DNA of 40,403 nt from Arthrobacter mobilis. Lineage in GTDB: Bacteria; Actinomycetota; Actinomycetes; Actinomycetales; Micrococcaceae. Under the pieces are notes generated by a model, which worked only from the letters and a program-made list of their open reading frames with translations, did no database searches and was not told where the DNA came from. Below, one piece after another: positions 32,967 through 39,426 of this stretch; the stretch's first letter is position 1, and every line of letters starts with the position of its first letter. The stretch lies in contig NZ_JAAZSQ010000007.1 of assembly GCF_012395835.1 (NCBI RefSeq), positions 83,854 to 124,256 of the forward strand, read 5' to 3'. The position numbers were made by a program, and so were the translations under genes.

Positions 32967-32996
32967 ATAGTAAGAGTCCGACTCCTCAAGATCTAA
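32967..32996 (-). promoter_or_regulatory. Promoter of lysE-type gene with palindrome in spacer
   Basis: TACTAT (32972-32967) is a good -10; TTAGAT (32996-32991) is a poor -35 at an 18-base spacing. The start point expected 7 bases on would coincide with the GTG at 32960, implying a leaderless message. GAGTCCGACTC (32974-32984), an 11-base palindrome, fills the spacer and may be an operator. Confidence 0.45.
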
Positions 32997-33015
32997 CGAT
33001 GGAAGGTGGGATCCA

Positions 33016-33795
33016 GTGGCCGTTGACCTGCAGGAGTTGCTCCGGGACCTGGAACAGGAGAGCACCGGGCTGGAGGCCGTGCTCCGGGGGATCGGGCCCA
33101 GGGAGTGGGACCTGCCCACCCCCGCCCCTGACTGGACCGTACGCCACCAGGTCGCCCACCTGGACTGGACGGATGAGGCGCTGCTGGCCGCGCTGCGCGA
33201 GCCGGAGCGCTTTGCCCGGCTCGCCGCCGCCGATCCGGCTCTCATAGACACTGCGGCGCACGAGGGCGGGGCTGTCCCGGTGCCCGCGCTGCTGGCCCGC
33301 TGGGCCGCCGGCCGGCAAGTGCTCGCCGCGGCGCTGGCCGGACATCCGCCGGGGCGGCGGATCCCCTGGATCGGCCCGCCCATGGGGGCCGCCATGGCTG
33401 CCAGTGCCCGGATCATGGAGACCTTCGCCCATGGGCAGGACATCCGCGACGCGCTCGGGCTGCCGCCGGTTGCCTCGCCGCGGCTGAGGCACGTGGCGCA
33501 CCTGGCCGTCGCCGCGCGGGACTTCTCCTTTCGCGGGCGCGGACTGCCGGCACCGGCCGAACCGTTCCGGATCGAGTTGGCGTACGACGGCGAATCCTGG
33601 GGCTGGGGGCCGGAGGACGCGGCGCAGCGCGTGGCGGGCCAGGCGCTGGACTTCGCGCTGCTGGCCACGCGCCGGCGCCACCGCGCCGACTGCCGGCTCG
33701 AGGCCCGGGGAGCGGACGCGCAGCGCTGGCTGGAGATCGCCCAAGCCTACGCGGGCGATCCCGGGCCGGGACGCCGGCCGCTTGGCAGCCACTGA
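33016..33795 (+). CDS. DinB-fold metal-binding protein (TIGR03084 / maleylpyruvate isomerase-like)
   Basis: A 259-residue protein of the mycothiol-dependent maleylpyruvate isomerase / DinB four-helix fold, closest in feel to the TIGR03084 family. Putative metal ligands are His in HQVAHLDWTDEALL (about 45-58) and Glu/His in ARIMETFAHGQDIRDALG (about 131-148); WTVRHQVAHL is the family start of helix 2. Function is unassigned; relatives use mycothiol, the actinobacterial thiol. The start is GTG at 33016 with AAGGTGG upstream. It diverges from the LysE exporter, with 55 bases between the starts. Confidence 0.85.
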   Translation: MAVDLQELLRDLEQESTGLEAVLRGIGPREWDLPTPAPDWTVRHQVAHLDWTDEALLAALREPERFARLAAADPALIDTAAHEGGAVPVPALLARWAAGRQVLAAALAGHPPGRRIPWIGPPMGAAMAASARIMETFAHGQDIRDALGLPPVASPRLRHVAHLAVAARDFSFRGRGLPAPAEPFRIELAYDGESWGWGPEDAAQRVAGQALDFALLATRRRHRADCRLEARGADAQRWLEIAQAYAGDPGPGRRPLGSH

Positions 33796-33802
33796 CCCGC
33801 AG

Positions 33803-33850
33803 ACTTCCAGAGTCCGGAAGTGGCACAATCACCAACTAACAGACTTCCGG
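33803..33850. repeat. Inverted and direct repeats upstream of parA, possible parS
   Basis: ACTTCCAGAGTCCGGAAGT (33803-33821) is an inverted repeat with 6-bp arms and a 7-base centre. AGACTTCC occurs at 33801 and again at 33841, followed by more TTCCGG-like units to 33870. The cluster lies 60-110 bases before parA, where centromere-like sites and autoregulatory operators of partition cassettes commonly sit. Confidence 0.45.
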
Positions 33851-33912
33851 CGCGCCTCCGGCAATTCCGGCCAAACGCGTGAAAAGGTAACGCTCATGAC
33901 CGAGGAGGGATC

Positions 33913-34845
33913 ATGAGACAGGGCCTTGAACGCGTCGTCGCCGTCGTCAACGGCAAGGGCGGGGTCGGCAAGACAACCATTACCGCCAACATCGGCGGCA
34001 TGCTGGCCGCCAGCGGCTACCGGGTCCTGCTGGTGGACATGGACCCGCAGGGCAACCTCGCCGAGGAACTCGGCTACACGAACAAGCCCGTCAACGACGA
34101 CGGACTGGCGCTGTCGCGCACCCTGGCCTCCGGCAGCGCCGCGAAGCCCGCAACCGGCATCCGCGGGAACCTCGACGTGCTCATGGGCGGAGCCCACCTG
34201 GACAAGGCCGCGGCAGGGCTGACCATGAAGGCCCGCAAGGATCCGTCCGCTGCCAAGTCGGCCCTGGCCAACGCGCTCGCTCCGCTGGCTGCCAACTACG
34301 ACCTCATCTTCGTCGATTGCCCGCCCGGCCAGGAAACTCTGCAGCAGGCCGCGCTCGCAGCCGCGCGGTGGGCCCTGATCCCGGTGAAGACGGATGCCTC
34401 CTCCCGGAAGGGGCTGCGGGACGTGGCCCGCCGGCTGGACGCGGTCATCGACATCAACCCCAACCTGGACCTCCTGGGCGTGGTCCTCTTCGGTGTCAAC
34501 CGCTCGGCGCACCGCGTGGTGGAGGCCGCACGGGACGGCATCCAGGAGGACCTGGGCCAGGGCGCGCCCATTCTTTCGGCGACCATCCGGCACGCCGAGG
34601 CCGCCGCGCAGGAGAGCCGGGAGCGCGGACTGCTCGCCTTCGAACTCGAAGAAGCCCTCCTGGCCGCACCCAAGTGGTGGGAGCTGCGGCGCAACAACGT
34701 CCAGCACGACGGGCCGCGGTCCAAAAGCGCCGTCGGCGTGGCCGAGGACTTCCAGGCCCTGGGTGAAGAGATCATTGCGCGCATTACCGCCAGTGAAGCC
34801 GCAGCGCCCGCAGCGGCCCCTGCCAAGGCGGGGGCAGCTCGATGA
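33913..34845 (+). CDS. parA: ParA-family partition ATPase
   Basis: A 310-residue ParA/MinD-type ATPase. The deviant Walker A is KGGVGKTT (15-22), Walker A-prime LLVDMDPQGNLAEE (about 39-52) and Walker B LIFVDCPPGQET (about 134-145). There is no N-terminal helix-turn-helix, so it is of the small ParA type that depends on a partner for DNA binding. GAGGAGGGA precedes the ATG at 33913. It overlaps the next gene by ATGA. Such cassettes segregate plasmids but occur on chromosomes too; nothing else here proves a plasmid. Confidence 0.92.
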   Translation: MRQGLERVVAVVNGKGGVGKTTITANIGGMLAASGYRVLLVDMDPQGNLAEELGYTNKPVNDDGLALSRTLASGSAAKPATGIRGNLDVLMGGAHLDKAAAGLTMKARKDPSAAKSALANALAPLAANYDLIFVDCPPGQETLQQAALAAARWALIPVKTDASSRKGLRDVARRLDAVIDINPNLDLLGVVLFGVNRSAHRVVEAARDGIQEDLGQGAPILSATIRHAEAAAQESRERGLLAFELEEALLAAPKWWELRRNNVQHDGPRSKSAVGVAEDFQALGEEIIARITASEAAAPAAAPAKAGAAR

Positions 34846-35282
34846 CCGCGCCGGCACGCCGCACCTTGACCGGGCTGGCGCCGCGGACGGCGGGGGATAA
34901 GGGCCTCAGCCGGCTCATCCGGGCCAACCGGGAGGACGCCGCGCCGGAACCAGCATCTGACACCGGGATGCCCGCGGGGGGATTGCCCACCGCGGAGCCG
35001 GCAGAGTCCGCGACTGACAGAGTGCCGAAGTACCTGCAGCTGCGGCGCCGGGAAGCCCGGGTCTACGACGACCAGGCCGACGCGCTCACCGTGCTCGCCC
35101 GGCGCCTGAACAACGGCAGGCGCCTGCCCGGCGGAAAAACCACGGGGGAGAGGATCACCGACAACACCCTGCTGCGGCTGGCCATCGACCTGCTGCTCAC
35201 CCGGGCGGACGAGCTCGAGGGGACCACCGAGGAAGAACTGGCGGCCAGCCTGGGCCTGGAACCGAGGACGCCCGGCACGTAG
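34842..35282 (+). CDS. Small ParB-like partner protein, likely ribbon-helix-helix
   Basis: A 146-residue protein coupled to parA by a 4-base overlap. The N-terminal 55 residues are low-complexity and Pro/Ala-rich, with a basic LSRLIRANRED segment that could stimulate ParA. The C-terminal part (about 65-130) is the ordered domain: YLQLRRREARVYDDQADALT, then LARRLNNGRR and ERITDNTLLRLAIDLLLTRA, which fits a ribbon-helix-helix DNA-binding dimer. It is not a canonical ParB. It likely binds repeats upstream of parA. A strong hairpin follows the stop. Confidence 0.8.
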   Translation: MTAPARRTLTGLAPRTAGDKGLSRLIRANREDAAPEPASDTGMPAGGLPTAEPAESATDRVPKYLQLRRREARVYDDQADALTVLARRLNNGRRLPGGKTTGERITDNTLLRLAIDLLLTRADELEGTTEEELAASLGLEPRTPGT

Positions 35283-35299
35283 CGGAACCTGCAGTAACG

Positions 35300-35330
35300 G
35301 CGGCCGGCTTCCCCGCGGGAAGCCGGCCGC
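35300..35330. terminator. Bidirectional hairpin between parA cassette and LysR gene
   Basis: Perfect 14-bp arms GCGGCCGGCTTCCC (35300-35313) and its complement (35317-35330) enclose a 3-base loop. It lies between convergent genes, 17 bases after the partner gene and 12 bases before the LysR stop, and could end transcription from both sides. Confidence 0.75.
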
Positions 35331-35342
35331 TGCCGGCACGTG

Positions 35343-36281
35343 TCACCCGTCCGACGGCGGCTTCTGGCCCAAAAGGGTGGGCTGCATGGCGGCGGTCTGC
35401 CGGCGCAGCGCCTGGGCTACCGCGGCGACGGCGGGCTGGCGGAGCGAATCCGGGCGCAGCACCATCCAGTACGGGAGCTCTTCGGCGAAGTCGTCCGGCA
35501 GCAGCCGCACCAGGTCGGGGTGGCGGTCCGCCATGAAGCACGGCAGGAAGCCGATCCCGGCGCCCGCGCGGGTCGCTTCCACGTGGACGAAGACGTTGGT
35601 GCAGCTCAGGCCGTCGCGCATGGAGGGCACCAGCCGGCGCGGGGCGTCGAGGTCGTCCACCTGGAGCATGGAGTCCACGAAATACACCAGCGGATGCTGC
35701 ACGAGTTCCTTCACCGTGGCCGGCGTCCCCCGCGCGGCCAGGTAGTCCCGCGAAGCGTACATGCCCAGCACGTAGGAGCCGAGCTGGAATGCCTCCGCCC
35801 GGTGCACCTGCGGTTCGCCCACCACCACCTCGATGTCCAGGCCGGAGCGGTGCTGCAGCGCCCGGCGCGTGACGGTCACGATCTCCACGCTCAGCCGCGG
35901 ATGCTCACGCTGCAGGGCTGCGACCGCCGGGGCCACGATATAGGCGCTGAAGCCGTCCGTGGCCGACATCCGGACGACTCCGGAGATGGCGTCTGCCTTT
36001 TCCTCCTGCCGGTTCAGCAGCGCCACGGCAGCCTCCACGCCCTCCGCCGCGTGGACCGCCCGGCGCCCCAGATCGGTCAGCTCCCAGCCGCCGACGGTCC
36101 GGGCCAGCACCCGGCCGCCGAGCGTTTTCTCCAGGGCGGCGATACGCCGCGAGACGGTGGTGTGGTTCAGGCCAAGGCTCTCCGCCGCCGTCGTAAACCT
36201 TCCGGTACGGGACACGGCCAGGAGCACGAGCAGGTCGTCGGGGTGGGGCAGCTGGGCCGGCGGAATGCTGGGAAGGCTCAT
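35343..36281 (-). CDS. LysR-family transcriptional regulator
   Basis: A 312-residue LysR-type regulator. The winged helix-turn-helix occupies about 10-70 (TGRFTTAAESLGLNHTTVSR, RIAALEKTLGGRVLARTVGG), followed by the linker helix and a periplasmic-binding-like effector domain (about 95-300). The ATG at 36281 gives the standard N-terminus; an earlier ATG at 36320 would run through the operator repeat. It diverges from the MHS transporter and 3-hydroxybutyrate dehydrogenase operon and most likely controls it through the inverted repeat at 36290-36312. Confidence 0.9.
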   Translation of the reverse strand: MSLPSIPPAQLPHPDDLLVLLAVSRTGRFTTAAESLGLNHTTVSRRIAALEKTLGGRVLARTVGGWELTDLGRRAVHAAEGVEAAVALLNRQEEKADAISGVVRMSATDGFSAYIVAPAVAALQREHPRLSVEIVTVTRRALQHRSGLDIEVVVGEPQVHRAEAFQLGSYVLGMYASRDYLAARGTPATVKELVQHPLVYFVDSMLQVDDLDAPRRLVPSMRDGLSCTNVFVHVEATRAGAGIGFLPCFMADRHPDLVRLLPDDFAEELPYWMVLRPDSLRQPAVAAVAQALRRQTAAMQPTLLGQKPPSDG

Positions 36282-36289
36282 ATCTGCAA

Positions 36290-36312
36290 TTGTGCACTCC
36301 TTCCGTGCACAA
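36290..36312. promoter_or_regulatory. LysR-type operator between lysR and transporter genes
   Basis: TTGTGCAC (36290-36297) and GTGCACAA (36305-36312) are perfect 8-bp inverted arms with a 7-base centre. A further TGCAATTGTGCA lies across its left edge and TGATGCAC occurs at 36321-36328. The T-N11-A spacing rule for LysR sites is met. It is 8 bases from the lysR start, so binding should also repress lysR. Confidence 0.65.
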
Positions 36313-36451
36313 GTGGCCATTGATGCACAGGCAGCCGGCCGGACATACTCGGGGGAGCCCGGCCGTGTTGCCGGTCACATACGCTGAACCGCAGGTGGGC
36401 AGCAACGGAATGTCATGTCAGGCGTCGCTGTGGACGCCGCGAAGGAGAGCC

Positions 36452-37873
36452 ATGAGTGTCAATCAACGCAACGATGCGGGCGGCACCGCCGGGCCGGGCC
36501 GCGCCGCGGCAGGCCGGGAGCCGGCAGGGGCAGAACCGACCGGGCTGCGGAAGATCGTCGCCGCCTCCATGGTCGGCACGGTGGTGGAGTGGTACGAGTT
36601 CTTCCTCTATGCGACCGCGGCCAGCCTGGTGTTCGGCCAGTTCTTCTTCCCGGACGCCGGCACCGAACTGGACGGCATCATCGCCGCGTTCCTGACCTAC
36701 GCCGTCGGGTTCGTGGCCCGGCCCCTCGGCGGCATCGTCTTCGGCCAGATCGGCGACAAGCTCGGCCGCAAGCACACGCTGCAGGTGACCATCATCCTGG
36801 TCGGTGTCGCCACCTTCCTGATGGGCTGCCTGCCCGGCTTCAACTCCATCGGCTACTGGGCGCCGGCCCTGCTGGTAATCCTGCGCTTCATCCAGGGCTT
36901 CGCCGTCGGCGGCGAATGGGGCGGCGCGGTGCTCCTCGTGGCCGAGCACAGCCCGAAGAACGCCCGCGGCTTCTGGTCCAGCTGGCCGCAGGCCGCGGTG
37001 CCGGTCGGCAACCTGCTCGCCACGCTGGTGCTGCTGAGCATGTCCTGGATCCTGCCGGCGGACCAGTTCCTCGGCTGGGGCTGGCGGGTCGCCTTCTGGG
37101 TCTCGGCAGTGATCGTGATCGTCGGCTACTACATCCGCACCCACGTGTCCGAGGCGCCGATCTTCCTGGAAGCGCGCGCCCAGGTCGAGGCGGAGAAGGC
37201 CGTCAGCTACGGCGTGCTCGAGGTGGTCAGGAAGTACCCCCGCGGCGTGCTGGGGGCGATGGGCCTGCGCTTTGCCGAGAACATCCTGTACTACATCATC
37301 GTCAGCTTCTCGATCGTCTACCTGAAGACCGTGCACCAGTACGACACCAGCCAGCTGCTGCTCGCCCTGCTGATCGCGCACGTGGTCCACTTCGCCGTCA
37401 TCCCGCTGGTGGGACGGCTCTCGGACAGCTTCGGCCGCCGGCCCGTCTACCTGGCCGGAGCGGTCCTGGGCGCGGTGTGGGCGTTCTTCGCCTTCCCGAT
37501 GTTCGATACCCGTCAGCCCGTGATCATCATCCTGGCAGTCACCATCGGCCTGTGCTTCCACGCCCTGATGTACGCCGGCCAGCCGGCCATCATGTCCGAG
37601 ATGTTCCCCACCCGCATGCGCTACTCCGGGGTCTCGCTGGGCTACCAGGTGACGTCCATCCTGGCCGGTTCGCTGGCCCCGATCATCGCGACGGCGCTGC
37701 TGCAGCAGTCCGGGTCCTGGGTGCCGGTGGCCCTCTACCTGGTGGCTGCCTGCGTCGTCACCCTCGTCGCCGTCCTCACCCTGAAGGAGACCCGGGGCAT
37801 CTCGCTGCACGACGTCGACGCCGCGGACGCGCGGCGGCACGGCCTGGCGCCGGCCGCCCGGGGGAACGCATGA
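36452..37873 (+). CDS. MHS-family (metabolite:H+ symporter) MFS transporter
   Basis: A 473-residue major facilitator with 12 helices. The MHS branch is shown by VVEWYEFFLYATAASLVFGQ (about 45-64), FGQIGDKLGRKHTL (loop 2-3), ILRFIQGFAVGGEWGGAVLL (about 145-164) and the second-half GRLSDSFGRRPVYL. It should import a carboxylate with protons; with the coupled 3-hydroxybutyrate dehydrogenase gene, 3-hydroxybutyrate is the favoured substrate. AAGGAGAG precedes the ATG at 36452. The stop overlaps the dehydrogenase ATG. Confidence 0.92.
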   Translation: MSVNQRNDAGGTAGPGRAAAGREPAGAEPTGLRKIVAASMVGTVVEWYEFFLYATAASLVFGQFFFPDAGTELDGIIAAFLTYAVGFVARPLGGIVFGQIGDKLGRKHTLQVTIILVGVATFLMGCLPGFNSIGYWAPALLVILRFIQGFAVGGEWGGAVLLVAEHSPKNARGFWSSWPQAAVPVGNLLATLVLLSMSWILPADQFLGWGWRVAFWVSAVIVIVGYYIRTHVSEAPIFLEARAQVEAEKAVSYGVLEVVRKYPRGVLGAMGLRFAENILYYIIVSFSIVYLKTVHQYDTSQLLLALLIAHVVHFAVIPLVGRLSDSFGRRPVYLAGAVLGAVWAFFAFPMFDTRQPVIIILAVTIGLCFHALMYAGQPAIMSEMFPTRMRYSGVSLGYQVTSILAGSLAPIIATALLQQSGSWVPVALYLVAACVVTLVAVLTLKETRGISLHDVDAADARRHGLAPAARGNA

Positions 37874-38661
37874 CCGGCGCACCATCCGTGGGCGAGCAGC
37901 ACCTGCCGCTGAAGGGCCGGCGTGCCCTGGTCACCGGAGGCGCCGGCGGCATCGGCGCCGCGACGGCCCGGACGCTCGCAGCGCGCGGAGCCGACGTCGT
38001 CGTCGCCGACCTGGACGGGGCTGCGGCCGCCGCGGTGGCCGGGGAGGTGGGCGGCTCCAGCTGGGAGGTCGACCTGCTGGACCCGGCCCAGCTGGAGCCG
38101 GCCCGGCTCACGGAGGCCCTGGACGGCGTGGACATCCTGGTCAACAACGCCGGGTTCCAGCGGGTCAGCCCCATCGAGGACTTCGATCCGCAGGACTTCC
38201 GCCGCATCCTCACGCTGATGCTCGAGGTCCCGTTCCTGCTGATCCGCGCCGCCCTGCCGGGGATGTACGCGAACAATTTCGGCCGCATCATCAACGTCTC
38301 CTCCGTCCACGGCCTGCGGGCGTCCGCCTTCAAGAGCGCGTACGTCTCGGCCAAGCACGGGCTCGAAGGGCTGTCCAAGGTCACCGCCCTGGAAGGCGGG
38401 GAGCACGGGGTGACCAGCAACTGCGTTAATCCCGGCTACGTGCGCACCCCGCTGGTGGAGAAGCAGATCGCGGAGCAGGCCGCCGTCCACGGCATCCCCG
38501 AAGCCGAGGTGCTCGGCAGGATCATGCTGACCGGCAACGCGATCAAGCGCCTGGTGGAGCCGGAGGAGGTCGCCTCGCTGATTGCCTGGCTGGCCTCCGA
38601 CGACGCCGCGATGGTCACCGGGGCCAGCTACACGATGGACGGCGGCTGGACAGCGCACTGA
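37870..38661 (+). CDS. bdhA: 3-hydroxybutyrate dehydrogenase (SDR)
   Basis: A 263-residue classical SDR. The cofactor motif is TGGAGGIG (22-29), NNAG follows, catalytic Ser145 sits in NVSSVHG and Tyr158/Lys162 in YVSAKHG. The sequence pattern SVHGLRASAFKSAYVSAKHG, the VEKQIAEQA segment and the terminal MDGGWTAH closely follow D-3-hydroxybutyrate dehydrogenases, which give acetoacetate with NAD. The ATG overlaps the transporter stop (ATGA). The acetoacetate formed would need a CoA-transferase and thiolase, which are encoded at the left edge of the window. A very strong hairpin follows 18 bases after the stop. Confidence 0.9.
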   Translation: MTGAPSVGEQHLPLKGRRALVTGGAGGIGAATARTLAARGADVVVADLDGAAAAAVAGEVGGSSWEVDLLDPAQLEPARLTEALDGVDILVNNAGFQRVSPIEDFDPQDFRRILTLMLEVPFLLIRAALPGMYANNFGRIINVSSVHGLRASAFKSAYVSAKHGLEGLSKVTALEGGEHGVTSNCVNPGYVRTPLVEKQIAEQAAVHGIPEAEVLGRIMLTGNAIKRLVEPEEVASLIAWLASDDAAMVTGASYTMDGGWTAH

Positions 38662-38679
38662 CCCGCGGTCCTGCCGGAT

Positions 38680-38729
38680 GCACAAGGGAGGTGGTCCTTC
38701 CCAACTGGGAAGGACCACCTCCCTTGTGC
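38680..38729. terminator. 24-bp perfect hairpin after bdhA
   Basis: Arms 38680-38703 and 38706-38729 are perfect complements of 24 bases (left arm begins GCACAAGGGAGGTGG), with two bases between them. It follows the bdhA stop closely. It has no T-run; length and perfection exceed an ordinary terminator. Confidence 0.75.
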
Positions 38730-39013
38730 GGGATGAGGCTCAGCACGGAAGGCACGGCAACGACCAAGACCTCGGTCCCGGCATCGGCCGGGATGTTGCG
38801 ATCAGCAGCTTTGCTACCTTTCTCACGTTTGGCATTGCCAATGCGCTGCACATTGTCACCATTCCGGCTGGGCCCCACCCTGCTGATGCTGCTCGGCTTC
38901 GTCATTGGCAACCCGCGGTCCCGGCGGCCGGGGGCTCCACTACGCTGCTGACCGGCAGCTCCACGCCAGCCGGGCAGGGGTGTTTCCGGAGTGAGTCCTG
39001 CGGAACCCAAGCC
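38730..39013. other. Stretch without a recognised gene before the ferredoxin
   Basis: From the hairpin to the ferredoxin promoter there is no gene I can support. Short frames exist on both strands; pieces such as LLMLLGFVIGNPR and FATFLTFGIANALHIV look hydrophobic but lie in different frames without starts or ribosome-binding sites, so this may be gene debris. Confidence 0.4.
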
Positions 39014-39043
39014 TTGGCATACCGACCGGTCATGCGTTAGATA
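39014..39043 (+). promoter_or_regulatory. Sigma-70-like promoter of ferredoxin operon
   Basis: TTGGCA (39014-39019), an 18-base spacer and TAGATA (39038-39043) make a reasonable housekeeping promoter, with a start point near 39050 and a leader of about 54 bases. The palindrome at 39059-39072 lies just downstream of that start. Confidence 0.55.
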
Positions 39044-39058
39044 GTTCCAAGGCTCGCG

Positions 39059-39072
39059 GTCTGCCGGCAGAC
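39059..39072. promoter_or_regulatory. Palindromic operator candidate in ferredoxin leader
   Basis: GTCTGCCGGCAGAC is a perfect 14-base palindrome about 10 bases after the predicted start point and 31 bases before the ferredoxin ATG. It could bind a dimeric repressor; the regulator is not in the window. Confidence 0.5.
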
Positions 39073-39103
39073 TGCCGAAGGAGAGCTTAGGGAGGTGGGC
39101 ACC

Positions 39104-39424
39104 ATGCCCAGCGTCACGTTCACGGCCTTCGACGGCAGCGAAATCACCGTCGAAGGCTTTGCCGGGGACTCAGTCATGGAGACGGCGGTCCGCAATGGCG
39201 TTCCCGGGATCGTTGCCGAATGCGGCGGCAACCTGGCCTGCGCCACCTGCCACGTCTTCGTCTCTCCGGAAAGCCAGGACGCAGTGGACCCGATGGGGGA
39301 GGTCGAAGACGACATGCTCTACGGCGCGGCCGTGGACCGCCAGGAGAACTCGCGGTTGTCCTGTCAGATCAAGCTCAAGGATGGCGTGGACCTGCACGTG
39401 CAGACGCCGGAAACGCAGATTTGA
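39104..39424 (+). CDS. 2Fe-2S ferredoxin (adrenodoxin/putidaredoxin type)
   Basis: A 106-residue ferredoxin. Cluster ligands follow C-x5-C-x2-C-x37-C: Cys40, Cys46, Cys49 and Cys87 (ECGGNLACATCH and SRLSCQI). This type carries single electrons from an FAD reductase to a cytochrome P450 or Rieske oxygenase. The ATG at 39104 has GGGAGG nine bases upstream; a GTG at 39095 would overlap that site. Two bases separate its stop from the reductase start, so the pair is one operon. Confidence 0.93.
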   Translation: MPSVTFTAFDGSEITVEGFAGDSVMETAVRNGVPGIVAECGGNLACATCHVFVSPESQDAVDPMGEVEDDMLYGAAVDRQENSRLSCQIKLKDGVDLHVQTPETQI

Positions 39425-39426
39425 CC

